Source: Rostrohypoxylon terebratum (lineage: Eukaryota; Ascomycota; Sordariomycetes; Xylariales; Hypoxylaceae). Taken from it: a stretch of DNA of 64,000 bases. The notes below the pieces were generated by a model, which did not search any database, was not told where the DNA came from, and worked only from the letters and a program-made list of their open reading frames with translations. Numbering within the stretch: position 1 is the first letter of the stretch; every line of letters begins with the position of its first letter. The position numbers were made by a program, and so were the translations under genes. Shown here piece after piece: positions 10,207 through 21,601 of this stretch. The stretch lies in the NCBI GenBank assembly GCA_022497145.1, contig MU385929.1, positions 1-64,000 on the forward strand, read 5' to 3'.

Positions 10207-11076
10207 TTATTCCTCATCTTGACCCTGCGAGTCTTTCTCATATAGTGGGGTTAGACTTTCAATCTCGGCATCATCCAGAGCCGCAACAATGAAACTGTCT
10301 TCACCCTCATCCTCATCCTCGGGTTCCTCATCATCTACCAGCACAGCACCTTTAGTCAACCTTGAAGTAGCTAGAACCCGTCCTGAGCCGAAAATCTTCC
10401 TTATGTGATAAATCTTCATCACTTGAATCCCCAGCACGAAGTCAGCAGGTTTTCTAAATGAAGATGATGCGGTGGAGCCCTTGCCAACCTCCGCCTTGGC
10501 TTTGACATCCACATCAATTGGTCCAGGTATCGTTAAACCAGCTTCACCCTTGCCCGCATAGCCGCTATGAGCACTCGAGGATATAGTTGCCCCCCACGCG
10601 ATCTTAAGCCCTGTAATTAGATACACAGGCTCCTTGTAGTCCCCCATCTCGAGATAGTCTTCGATGTCCGAGAGCCGAAGACACTTCTTGATATAGCTAA
10701 CCTGCGGGTAGAAGTAACTTGTCTCCAACTTTTGAATGGTGTATACGTCTTCTTCGTTTTTCTCTCCCTTCAGGCTCGCTTCAGCACCGAGACATCCCTC
10801 AAAAACCTTGGCAAGGAAGCCCGCTTCGCCGTTGCGCGAATGCTTGAGGCCAACGTAAATGTCTTCTTTCGTATCCGAGTAGCGCTGCCCGGGAGGAATT
10901 TGAATGCGATTAGCACCTTGGTTCAAAGGCTGGAATTGCTGGGTGTCTTCAACAAGTGTACCAAGTTCAAGGGGTCCATTCGGAAAAGGGCGGGTTGTGA
11001 AATTTGGTGCTAGGTAGTAGGTTGGTTGCTGCTGCTGCTTGAGGGCTTTGCGGCCAGTCCTCAAACCAAAATTCAT
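10207..11076 (-). CDS. 289-aa beta-rich protein with gasdermin-like layout, candidate pore-forming effector
   Basis: Single exon. I recognise the family as a common fungal one of unknown function, defined by GPLELGTL (34-41), an AKVFEG...GAEASLKG block (89-104), EDVYTIQKLET (109-119), PVYLITGLKIAWGA (150-163), an alternating-hydrophobic stretch to about 200, and PADFVLGIQVMKIYHI (210-225). The order (two long amphipathic hairpins around VYLITGLKI and ADFVLGIQVMKI, a helix between) parallels the gasdermin pore-forming fold; that is inference. A strongly acidic linker (248-260) is followed by a short hydrophobic-then-charged tail (SFIVAALDDAEIES), which would suit a removable inhibitory C-terminus. 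The next gene upstream on the same strand encodes a subtilisin-type protease, as in known HET-Q1/HET-Q2 pairs. Confidence 0.55.
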   Translation of the reverse strand: MNFGLRTGRKALKQQQQPTYYLAPNFTTRPFPNGPLELGTLVEDTQQFQPLNQGANRIQIPPGQRYSDTKEDIYVGLKHSRNGEAGFLAKVFEGCLGAEASLKGEKNEEDVYTIQKLETSYFYPQVSYIKKCLRLSDIEDYLEMGDYKEPVYLITGLKIAWGATISSSAHSGYAGKGEAGLTIPGPIDVDVKAKAEVGKGSTASSSFRKPADFVLGIQVMKIYHIRKIFGSGRVLATSRLTKGAVLVDDEEPEDEDEGEDSFIVAALDDAEIESLTPLYEKDSQGQDEE

Positions 11077-11623
11077 CTTGTTGGAAACTGTTGAGGCTTT
11101 TTAGAGATCTATTCGAATAAGATTATACTTAAATCAAACAGTGAAACTTGCAAGGCTGCGAAAATGAGGCATAAGTAACATAGATTAAAGGTTTGTAGTA
11201 GAGCGCTTAGGTGGAGCTGAACGGTCGCTGCCTGCAGGTCTGTGAGCTTTCAATATTGAGTCACGCCTCCAATCATAATACCCGACCAGACCCCGGTCGG
11301 GAAGCAGAAGACCGTCGAACTGCCAAGTTTAACGACATACCCCCTGCTTATAGCATTAGGCCGGAGCCTCATTTGTGTTCATAGTACATTAGTGCGAGAC
11401 GGAGAGACTGGAGGTCTCTAGCCATATATCGGTACTAGCCCGTATGTAGGTGGGTAAATAGGTACCTACAAGACAGCTCATATCCACTAACCGAAATAGC
11501 TACTTCTCTCGACTTTGATTCATGATAAAACATAGTACTTAGGGTCTCTCTTCAAGTTGCTATCTATATAACGTCTTAGAACTAGAAAGTGTTCATTTAT
11601 GGAGGTGAATCATTGAGTTGGAA
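11077..11623 (-). promoter_or_regulatory. Spacer between protease and effector genes, likely effector promoter
   Basis: 547 bp lie between the stop of the protease gene and the ATG of the 289-aa gene, both on the minus strand. No coding sequence is supported. It holds a perfect 7-bp inverted repeat (11281-11301) that could be a protein-binding palindrome for the downstream gene. Confidence 0.35.
11281..11301. repeat. Perfect inverted repeat CCCGACC-N7-GGTCGGG
   Basis: CCCGACC (11281-11287) and GGTCGGG (11295-11301) are exact complements with a 7-nt spacer. It lies about 205 bp upstream of the ATG of the gasdermin-like gene. GC-rich palindromes of this size suit dimeric zinc-cluster regulators, but no regulator can be named. 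Confidence 0.45.
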
Positions 11624-14600
11624 CTACAGACTCTGCATGACATCCTCGATAGTTTGCGCAGCATCGCGCTCCACTTTCAAAATATTATGCCAATTCTGCC
11701 ATAACCTCCCTGGATGAATAAAGTCGTACCCATCCCTGTGCTCTGCCATCTTTCGAAACATAGCTTGCATTCCTCGCTTCTTGTATAGAAGCTTGTGCTT
11801 CCTTGACGTGAGGCGAGTACACCTCCAATTTATAAACTCTAAGACATCTGCGGCAAAACCAGCGGCTATAGGTGTTGAAAAAGAGGTCCCAGTCTTCCAG
11901 ACTTCCTTCGATTTCCATTTGGACGGCACCGCTACGCCGAGCGTGGCAAAGTTATCGTCATTAATCAATGGGGTTGGGTTCATACCGCCCTTGTTCCCCT
12001 TGCCATCGGTAGCGTGGACACATATGACTCCCTCATAGCGCGCAGGTCTCGCGCGTCCAGTTATGCCACCATTATTAGAGGCGGCAGCGAATATCAGCTT
12101 GCCGGCTTCTATAGCATTATCTACCGCACTGTCTATCAGCTCATTCTCCTCCTCAAACCCGAAAGACATGGAGATAATATCAGCGTCGCATTCTTCCACG
12201 GCCCAATCGATCGCCTATAAGTGAGAGTTTTAGCATACCGTTTCTGTGTTGTTTACCTATGTATATAAAACAGGGCGATCCTACCTTTGCAATACCAGGC
12301 ATAAACTCATCGTTTATCATCTTCCCCGTACATATCTTAGCTACGAAGATTTCTGCACGTGGGGCAGTCTCTAGGAGAAGGCGTGTCACATGTGTTCCAT
12401 GACCATGACTGTCCTGCCACTGGTCGGGCCGACCAACAAAACTTCTACACGTCCTAATGCGACCAAATTTCAGAGCAGGCCGAATCTTTGGGTCTGTTTC
12501 GTCTATTCCGGAGTCAAGGACGGCTATGCGTATCTTCTCTCGTCTCCGTGGTATTGCCAGGCTAGCGCCCTCGCTCATATGTAATTGCGATATCATTTGG
12601 AAGAAAGGCTTCAAATCTAAAAGGAATGTGCCAGCTGAAATTCTACATGTGGCAAAAATCATTAGAACTACAGATCATTTATGTTGATGGGATCGGGTGG
12701 ATAGGTAGGACTTACTGATCAGCAGGCTTTGACGTCGCTTCGTCATCGTCAAATAGAATGCGCTTGGCGGTGCTGGATGCAGAAAGATTCATAGGGGCCG
12801 ATAAACTACGAACAGGACCAAACATGCCCTTGAAGAGAGGACCGAGTGTTCCGAAGCTCTTCATCATGTGTCGGAACAAGGGTTCTAGAATACATTTGTA
12901 AATGATGGCAAGACCCTTCTTGTCCGCACCAATGTCCGAATGATTAACATAATCGATTAAGCTAGTAAATTCAAGGCATGCTCTCGCGACGCCTCGGTAA
13001 TCGTCGCTGATTAACTCCTCCCAGGATTTCAGTATGCGAGCTAGGCGTACTTGGTTTGATTTTTCCCCAGAGAGCCAGTCATTATCTGAGGGATCCCAGG
13101 GAGCTTGGCGGTCAGCCTCAAGTTCTAGGACGAGAACCCCGAAAGCGGCGATAGTATCACTTTGCAGCATAAGTTCTTTCTCCTCGTCTTTCTCTTCGTC
13201 ATCTTTTGGCAATAAGTCGCAAATGACTCGAGGGCACCACTGTTGAAGTCGCGCGCGGTCTGGTGGTAAAGGCACGAAGATTGTGTCGGGCTTTAATTGC
13301 TGTTCGATCCAGGGGCTGTCTCCCAGTTGAAAGAGGGATGCTGCTAAAAGAACTCCTATAAGTTTCCTGTATTTTGGAGTCAGGCAATCTTGATGAATAA
13401 GAATACTGTCTAGTGACGCGTATTGGTATCTGTCGGAATTTAAGAAAGAGTCGACCCCAGCGCTATTATCGACCGGGTATGCCCACATGCCATCTGGATT
13501 AAATGCGATACGTAATATATCAGACTCCGCCGAGTTTACTGGATACTGCGAGCATATTTCCCCGAAATCAAACGGCTCCGGTGATGGTTCATCATATGAA
13601 CTAGAAGACAATCAGTCATGTTCAGTTTCTGGAAATGACACCTGGTACAGACTCACCGAATAAATGAAGCTGATATACAACCTGTTTCCTGGCATGTATC
13701 AATATTCATTCTCAATTCATCCATCTTAAATCCGGATAGATGAAGTCGAGCCTGGTGTAAGGTTCCGCAGTTATTACTGTTCGCCATTTGATTAAACAGC
13801 GATGTGCATGCCGAAGCGAAACCATAGGCATGTTCGATAGCTTCCACATCTTGATCTGTGTAATCCAACATCTGAGCTTCCATCGCCCATGATCCTACTG
13901 TGTCCCCCAATAATCTGTCTAGGACCCTGCCAAAGCGGCTGACTACCCGGCGACATGATTCTATACTGTAGACTTCCTTTGAAAACGATATATAAATAGC
14001 TGCTTGTGCTAATGAGGTAAATGAGTACCTTTTTCCACGGTTCGATTCTGTCGATTGGGCAAATATTGTTTGGGAAACCCCGTGAAAAGCTGGGTCGCTT
14101 TCTGTGGTTAGTTGATCTTCCGATTCTGTATTGTCTTGCTGTCGAAGGAGATTCCGCAGCGCGATGAGCTTTGGAAAAGAAGACAACGCTTCCGCTGCGT
14201 CTGTGCGCTAAATCCTCGTGTTAGCGCTCGTTTACTAGCTTAATTCTAGTGGGCTACTGGATCCATGGATCCATGGATGGGAATAAGTAAATGCCCTATA
14301 AGGGCTATAAGGGTTACTGCTCACTCCAAGTTCTTCGCTATCGAGGACATTTGGGTCAACCAAAGTTTCTAATTCTCCTAGCAACTCTTCCAAACCAAAC
14401 TGCAGCTCTTCGACTATGGAATCTCCTGCGGTTAACAAATCAAATTCGACTTGCTGCTGTTTAATGATATTTAATTTGAAGTCATTTCGAAGCATCGTAA
14501 TCTCGTTCTTCAAATGGTTAACCTCGTCACCTGTCATGTAACCATAACGTCTACCATCCGCATCTTCTACCATCGGAAAGCTCTCTGCGTAGAGGAATAA

Positions 14601-14657
14601 CGGGTGAATGGTGGAGAGGAAGTCCCATCTTGCACGGACAAGTGTCAGATCCGTCAT
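11624..14657 (-). CDS. NLR-like subtilisin protease (DUF7580-type region + peptidase S8)
   Basis: Five exons assemble without frame conflict: 14325-14657, 13657-14207, 12716-13600, 12285-12642 and 11624-12214. Introns of 56-117 nt have GTGAGC, GTGAGT, GTAAGT and GTAGGA donors. The 905-aa product has a helical N-terminus (about 1-300). A central region with LIGVLLAASLFQLGDSPWI and DTIAAFGVLVLELEA follows, as in fungal DUF7580 proteins. Last comes a C-terminal S8 domain with the full triad D633 (IAVLDSGID), H671 (SHGHGTHV) and S820 (GTSFSTPIAAG) plus an oxyanion Asn near 756. There is no signal peptide, so it is a cytosolic protease. Such proteins are incompatibility or cell-death proteases, and the adjacent 289-aa protein is the obvious substrate candidate. 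The start at 14657 is the first ATG of exon 1; an extra upstream exon cannot be excluded. Confidence 0.85.
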
Positions 14658-15036
14658 GGCGCAGTATTATAGGTCTCAGACCGATGAGACCCTTGATATT
14701 GCAATAATCTTGGGTTTGGAAATGTTGTACGAGAGAAAGAACAGAAAGCTGGAAGGTAGTGGTGAATGGAAAGCGAAGTGACGGTAAAACCGGGGGCCAA
14801 AAGCAATTATACACACCTGCCAAGTGATTATACACAGGGGGGGCAAGCGACGTAATCACCCAAATTTGGGACCACAGTCGGCCCAACCTACTAACTAACC
14901 AACTAACCAACTAGATGTAAATCCCATAGCCCTTGCGACAGTCTGGCGAGAGCCCCGCACTGCCAAATGTGGCGGAAACATCTTCTATAGCGTGCAAGAT
15001 ATTTTCTAATGCCTTCGCTCTCATCCTCAGGCCATA
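14658..15036. promoter_or_regulatory. Divergent promoter between protease and ankyrin genes
   Basis: Only 379 bp separate the two ATGs, which face away from each other, so the region must hold both promoters and 5' leaders. Direct copies of ACTAACCAACTAACC at about 14893-14912 and a G run (14839-14845) are the only visible motifs. Shared control of the two genes is a reasonable inference. Confidence 0.5.
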
Positions 15037-17911
15037 ATGGCTCGGGCGGAGGAGCTGTCAACCGCCATATTCGATATCACATACCAATGTTTCGAGGCCT
15101 TCGACCAGGTGGCGTCTAAACACGATGAATGGATTCTTACTCGATTATTCGCCCCTCGAGATGACGCACTCGGTCGTAAGACCAAGCCGGATCCTGCTCG
15201 CGACCATCGCGATTTTCTAGGTCTTCGCAATAGCTTCTCCTTCTGGATAGACTATACGGGGGCTTTATCATTGATGGATTCATCTCTAGACGCTCGACTT
15301 ACAGGTCTGACAGATATATCATCTATGGTAATTGAGTTGCTCGAAATGATCCTAAGAAATTTGCAGCGATGTGAGTGCAGATCTCGCACCAATCCGATTT
15401 GAACAAGCCCAATCCATTAAATCAGTGCAGGTGTTCGCTAATACATACCTGCTGCTTATTTTGTTAGTGAATTGTAACGTAGACGATGAATTGGCACGCT
15501 GTCTTGATCCAGCAACGATAGACCCGAAAGAGCGAGAAGCTATTGAGTCAAAATGGGAAGACGTCTCACGAGCAGTCGACTCGGCGCTTGATAGATTACA
15601 CTTTATAGCAGCAGCAATTAGGAAGGCCTCTGCCAAAAAGCTCGAATTTAATATTGCGACATTCCTTACCGATGAAGACATTGTATTCCGCCGAGACGTC
15701 TCGGCCTTGGTTCACTTTAGGTTTCCATCCACCCGCAAATCGCTATGCCAGCAATTAGGAGATTCCATCGCCGTGCGGCGCAGGATGCTTCTTCAGAAAC
15801 ACCGACATGCAAAGAAGCTCACCGTAAGGCGGGTTGTTGATAAGAACCCACCGCCTCAACAACGACATATGTCCGAGCCAGACGTTAGACTGATACAGAA
15901 CCAAACACCCAGGGGCAGGACGCTGCATAATTTCGGCGGTCCTGCAAGTGGTGTAACGAAAGCTTCCAGACCAGATCCAGCAGCTCCCGCCCTGAAGCAT
16001 CTTCACCTTCCTAGACGACCAGCCCTTTCAACGGCCATTAGCACAATTTCCACGACATATAATCAACAAGACTCGTTTGAGTATCCATCACCTCCAAAAG
16101 CAAATCCCGGTGAAACACGAGTTCAATGTCCCTATTGCTTAATGCCTCTGGACAGTGCAGAGCTGCTGGAGCGGGGGGATAATCATGTAAATAGGTACTG
16201 GGTACGTCACGTTGATGAGGACATCAAGCCTTATGCTTGCCTGTTTCCCGAGTGTGCTAAGGCCTTAGTGTTCTTCACCCGCCGTCACGAATGGAAGCTA
16301 CACATGGATAGTAAGCATTCGAAGGACTGGATGCGTAAGGTCCATGCCACCATTTGGTACTGTGACATCGACCATGACCCCCCTGAACGATTCGATACGG
16401 ACTGGGAGTGGAGGGCGCACATGAAGAACCTCGATTCCCACCCCAAGCGCAAGTTGACTGAGCCAACCAAGGCCCAACTCGACGCACTATCTCCTAGGAA
16501 ACAGCAAGTCGCTCTTCGTGAGCGCTTTGTGTGTCCGCTTTGCGAGCAAATCCCGGAGAGGATAAAGCCTCTAGTGGAGAAGGAGATGGGGAAACCAGAA
16601 GAAGTTAACGAATTCTTAATTGATCACATCGCAAACCACATCAAATCCCTCGCGCTGCTATCTTTGCCATGCCTTGATAACTCTCCGGCGATGTTGGAGA
16701 CTGACGGTGAATCAGTCGCGATGAATGACTCTTTCAATCGTATTTTGAATGAGAATTCCGTCCCTCGGCCTCCGAGCGGAATAGATTTATTGCATGAGAC
16801 CGCATTACCCCCGGAGGGCTGGTCGACATTGGCCCATGAAGACCTGGCCTCCTTACTAGTACCTGGCCCAGAGTCAGTGTGGGACAAGGATTTTCCCAAA
16901 TACGTTCCCCCAGAAATCCCTCCTCCTATGGTAGCTTTCGAATGGCTAGAGTCGTTGAGGATATGGAAAGAAGAATACGATCCTTTCAAGCAGAAGTCCA
17001 GTGATCTAGACCCGGTGCTTTTGCACTTTCAAGAAGCAAAAAATGCAGTTTTAGCCGGAGAGGGAAGTTCAAATACTATCATCCTGGGAAGTTCCGATGT
17101 CAATTCGAAAGATGAGAACGGCCGTACCCTACTTTCAAGGTTGGTCTTGAGCAAAGACATATCCACCTTAAAGATGCTACTTCAAAGCGATGTAGACATC
17201 GAGAACATAGATCGAGATGGCATGACGCCGCTCTTATTAGCGACAAGCAACGGGCCTAGGGCTATTGTACAGCTACTTCTCGATAGAGGCGCACGTATTG
17301 AAACAGCTGATCAGAAGTATGGCATGACACCACTTTCATGGGCTGCTTCCAAAGGCCACGAAGACATTGTACTACTTCTCTTAGACAGGGGCGCAAATAT
17401 CAATGCACTTGATAACTCAAGTCGGACACCGCTATCCTATGCAGCGTCGAGAGGTGACCTTCGCATTGTGAATTTACTGCTCGAAAAGAACGCGGATATC
17501 GAAATATCCGACCAAAAGTACGGCCGGACCCCGCTGTCGTGGGCGGCCGCAAGGGGGCGCATCGATGTCGTGAAATTACTAGTTGATAAGGGAGCGAAGA
17601 TTGATATCCCTGATCGTCACCAAGGCCGCGAGCCGCTGTCCTGGGCTGCCGAGGAAGGATATGCGTCTGTAGTGGACATACTGCTCAAGGCTGGCGCAAA
17701 TACCGAGGCAGTAGATAAGGAGCACGGGCGAACGCCGCTGTCGTTTGCCGCGGAAGAGGGGCAATTAGAGGTTGTGAAATTACTTATAGACCATGGTGCA
17801 CATGTTGGTACGACTGATGACGACGGCCGGTCACCGCTGTGGTGGGCCTCGGAAAACGGGCATGGTGGCGACGAGATGACACTGTTACTGAGCAATGAAA
17901 AGCCTTCGTAG
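15037..17911 (+). CDS. C2H2-type/ankyrin-repeat protein, 925 aa
   Basis: Two exons, 15037-15370 and 15468-17911. The 97-nt intron (GTGAGT...TGTTAG) is needed to keep frame. The N-terminal helical region (1-200) resembles the helper domain of fungal STAND-type proteins. It is followed by a Cys/His block: VQCPYC, KPYACLFPECAKALVFFTR...H, WYCDI...WRAHMKN and FVCPLCEQ...HIANHIKSLALLSL. This order is typical of a large fungal family placed N-terminal of NACHT or ankyrin modules. About seven ankyrin repeats fill the C-terminus, with TPLSWAA and regular LLLDRGA units. No P-loop is present. It is probably a recognition or scaffold protein; its divergent start next to the protease gene suggests a joint role. 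Repeats are well conserved, consistent with repeat-number variation among strains. Confidence 0.88.
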
Positions 17912-18384
17912 ATTATACTTTAGGTATGTATCTATACCTACCTAGTAGCTACTGTAAATAATTTCAAGCGTTTCAACGATAGAAGGTTTTACCGATGTAT
18001 ATGCCTCTCTAGGTTAATCCCTTAGACTTTTTTGAGTCAATTCGTGAAAATCATCCATGTAGTTATCTTCAAGAGTGGAAGAGCCAGGGATTTGGGGATG
18101 ACTTCAGGGGTTTGAAAAATCTTCACATCCAATTACAGAATCGCCAACTTTCTCTTTCACAGCTACATTGTGACTACTCATTCATACTAGGCTATCTGCT
18201 TACAGTATCTTCCAAGTTTGTTTAGAAAACCTTCAATCAATTTTATATAGGTAGTACTGATTTAATTTCCTATTATACTCGGGAAGCTCACCCTACCTTG
18301 TCCAGATTATAATCATTCACGCGACCTACAGCGACTAACTAACTAACAATAACAACGGGTGAGGGGAAACCATACTGTGAAGCA
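17912..18384. other. Intergenic, no gene seen
   Basis: AT-rich 3' flank of the ankyrin gene with one CCTACCTAGTAG motif just after the stop. No coding region is supported up to the ribokinase pseudogene. Confidence 0.45.
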
Positions 18385-19173
18385 TGGATCAGTAGATTTC
18401 AGAGGTGCTTTAAACTCGACAAATCCATCAGACCATAGAATCCTACCTCGAGCTCTCATTTTTTGGATAGTTATTGCAGCCGGCCTTGTTCGAGCGAATG
18501 ACGGCACTCTTGATGTTCCATTTACCCTGAGCCTTCTGGCGCAAGAAATCTGAAGTATATTCTCCAGTGAAAGTATCTCTAGTCGTATCTATTAGCCCCT
18601 CTAGCTGTTAAGTCTTACATATGGAAAGAATAGAACTTACCCAGCGCCGGTGGTATCTACAACTTTGACGTCGAATGCAGGGCAAAGACCCTGCTCTTCT
18701 TTCGTCGCGTAGAATACAACCTTCGCGCCAAGAGTGATCACCACATTCTTGACTCCGCGATTCAAGAATTCCTGGGCAATGGTGTCCCAGGTATTCTCGT
18801 TAACCTCCTCCCTATCTCCACCGGACATAATGGCGGCTTCCGACTCGTTGACCAATAGGTGAGCAAGGTGACGATACACGGAGTTGATAATAGGCGTTGC
18901 CGAGGCCGCGTTCAGACAGAAATCGATACCGAACTTTCTAGCAGTCTCAATCATCGTTTCGATTATTGTCGTATGGATCTCCATTTGAGCTACTACGAGG
19001 TCGGGTCTCATTCCGTTTCATAGGTCTTCCGGGTTTTGGAAGACCTCCTACTTTTCTAAGACTCCGTCGCGCCCAGCGTGAAGAATCATCTATTCTCGCG
19101 AGTTTGGTTCGCCATCCTTGTTCAACTCGACAATGAAACTCTCTCCGTATCGGTCGTCACCCACTACGCCAAT
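18385..19173 (-). pseudogene. Ribokinase (PfkB family) pseudogene
   Basis: Minus-strand pieces match ribokinase in order. They are IGVVGDDRYGESFIVEL, a MILHAG segment after an in-frame TAG, then PDLVVAQMEI...FCLNAASATPI...VNESEAA...NVVITLGAKVVFYAT and the catalytic DTTGAG. A typical intron (GTAAGT...ACTAG, about 18558-18643) follows, then DTFTGEYTSDFLRQKAQGKW and SNKAG. After SNKAG one extra base shifts frame before AITIQKM and ILWSDGF. There are at least three in-frame stops upstream of PDLVVAQMEI, and part of the N-terminal lid region is missing. The enzyme would phosphorylate D-ribose; this copy cannot be functional unless the assembly is wrong. The surviving splice sites show it decayed in place rather than being a retrocopy. 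Confidence 0.85.
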
Positions 19174-19410
19174 CTAGCCCTCAGGCTTTCATCAAGGCAA
19201 CTGGAAGTCTGGTTTACCAGTGTTGATGTCTGACCTTGGTACTTATGAATAGTTCTTGTAAATCGTAACCAGTTGACTTCTTTCATCTTAATCAAATATT
19301 ATCCAACCGAAAATACATCCCCTACATCATAGCGATTGTTTCAGAGCCTGGAGGTCTTCGGTAACTTACGTGTATTGTACATTTAACGCCAAGCCTGTTC
19401 CTACAAATTC

Positions 19411-19650
19411 TTATTCAAGCAAATCCTCCATAGATCGGATCGTAGTCGGCACAGCCAATTTCCTCCTCACCCTGCCCTCTCCTATCGTGACACCCATATC
19501 CATGATTTCCAAGCCCCTGGGTCTCTGTAGAGATAATATTGGTTTGTAGACGGTGATTTTGTTAATTGACCTTGGGTAAGTGGTAAGAGAATTAGACATT
19601 ATATTGTCCTCGTGACGTTCCCTCCTGAGCACAAGGACCATTTCGATCAC
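19411..19650 (-). CDS. Short open frame of uncertain status
   Basis: 79 codons between the ribokinase pseudogene and the DUF6594 gene, overlapping the stop of the latter by 4 bp. The C-terminal part (LEIMDMGVTIGEGRVRRKLAVPTTIRSMEDLLE, given here only as LEIMDMGVTIGEG and VPTTIRSMEDLLE) reads like real protein. I recognise no family and see no start context or partner exon. It may be a relict or a chance frame. Confidence 0.2.
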   Translation of the reverse strand: MIEMVLVLRRERHEDNIMSNSLTTYPRSINKITVYKPILSLQRPRGLEIMDMGVTIGEGRVRRKLAVPTTIRSMEDLLE

Positions 19651-21601
19651 ACGATTCCCGCGATAACGGCCATTACAGCACCGTAGAGGCCTACGCAGGT
19701 GAGAAGCTCCCAGGTGCGGATAGCCACTATCTGCCCCTGGAAAAGGGCCCCCAGAATACCGAGGCCAACCAGAATAACCACAGTCAGCCTACCAAGATAT
19801 CCCGGAATGATCAAGAACGTTAAAATTGGAATGATAACAGCTACAGTGATTGCAATAGATAATAGGATGACCTGGTTGTCATCGTATACCGTGTCAACGG
19901 TTATGATGCTACCCTCCTGTCGATCCTGTCGATATGGTGAAATGGGTCGGTCTTGTTGGTAGGGCGAGACAGGACGAGACCTGATAGGAGATATAGCTCG
20001 GGGCTCTGCCATCGAGAAACTCGCATGCGGTATTGGAGTCGGGACGGGTTCCTCCTCGATAACCTCCTGGTACTCGTCGCTGACACATATTAGGTCGTCT
20101 GATATATCGAGAAAACGACTCTCAATTTCTGCGATCGGAGCATGGGTGGCTAGGTAGTTGCGATATTCGCGAATGTCTTCCAATGACGGAACTGGCATTC
20201 CTTGTGTTTCTCTGCACGAAGAGAGAAGGCGATCTAAGCGGTTATCCGCATAAGCGAGTTACTACACTAGAAGCGATTGAGTGAAGGGGAAGTCTTACTG
20301 TATTGTTCCAATTTAAATCCAATCTTACCGAGGACGTCGGTCTTATGCCAGTAGAGTTCGCCGCCTGCCATATACTCTGCTCTTCGCGACGCCGGGAAAA
20401 AGGAATCCGGTCCTGGGATGCGACGACTTTGTGTATCTGCCGCATCAAGTCGATGGAGCTGTTCCTCCAGTTCGCAAATCTCATCCTGGAGGTACAACAA
20501 CAACCTATGATTTAACATCTCAAATCGACGAAAGATAGGTCGGAGATGCGGTCCAGATTGATTTGCTGGAGAGATAGAAAGCTTCGAAGCAAGAAGCTCG
20601 TAGCCTGTTAACGGCAATCCCTCCGGTCTTAAAACAGTCTGAGACCGACCTCGGGTCGGCTCTCGTGAGGCGTGTTCGGCTGGTGGGGTGTTTGGGCCTT
20701 CAGGGTTTCCTCGTGAGATGTCCGGGAACCCATAACTTCGTTTCCTATTCGGACCCGACTTCGACCGAGGCCCGCCATTTTGACGACCAACGCCATCGAC
20801 ACCTCGCTCCGGGCTCGTGTTTCGGTCGGCTTCATGCTCGCCAACATTTCCCGGAGCATCGTCTCGGAAACCGGTGGTTGCCGTAGATGCGCTACGGATT
20901 GATGGCGATTGACCTTGGAGAGAGGTTGGCGATCGACACGATGCCTCTTCCATTGACCTGCGAATACTTTCCGCAGTCACATCGGGAGAGTCGGAATCTA
21001 AAAAGTTGAGAGCATTGGGTTTTCTTTGCGGAAACCTCTTGCGCCTCGATTTTGCTTTCCCTGTATTGTCCCCATTCTGGAAAGGCCTCTCTGTGACGCC
21101 ACTTCTCACCGAGCTGTTTGAGCCGTGAGAACTTGGACCACCAGTTGCCAGGCTCGTGGACGCGACCGATGCCGTGCTTAAGTTGGACAGGTTATCATTG
21201 TCTTGCGAGATATTCAGTCGGTTGAGATCCTCGGGACCAAACCCTCGGACGGGCATTTGGCCATTGCCTATCCCTTCGCCGAAAGTGGGAGGTGATGTGG
21301 GTAGATTGGTAGGGTCCAGTATAGGCTCAGGGGAAGCCCGCAAAACACTAGAGAATCTCCTATTATTTTGACTCAGATTGTTTGGGTTATACTTAAAGGT
21401 GGGGTCCCAAGGTCTGTTATCGGTGTTACGTCTTGGAATGCTTTTTCTCCTTGATGGAAAAGGGTGTTGAAAGTTAGGGGGTTCCCTTCGGGTATGGTCC
21501 TGATCGTCGGCCATGGCGTTTTCAGCAGTGACGTGCCGAGAGGCACCTCGATCGACAGAAGCCGGAACGGAAGCAGAACGATAATGTCTTTGGAACGACA
21601 T
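19647..21601 (-). CDS. DUF6594 membrane protein
   Basis: Two exons, 20299-21601 and 19647-20233, with a 65-nt intron (GTAAGA...CTTAG) that joins LEQY to NRLLSS in frame; total 629 aa. The first about 330 residues are a Ser/Arg/Pro-rich disordered region. The DUF6594 domain starts at GYELLASKLS and includes FRRFEMLNHRLLLYLQDEI, a coiled segment (ELEEQLHRLDAADTQ), LPVPS-like MPVPSLED and three C-terminal hydrophobic helices (ITVAVIIPILTFLII, LTVVILVGLGILGALF, CVGLYGAVMAVIAGIV). This is the standard layout of this fungal-only family; its function is unknown. The long disordered N-terminal extension is notable compared with the compact members I know. Confidence 0.85.
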
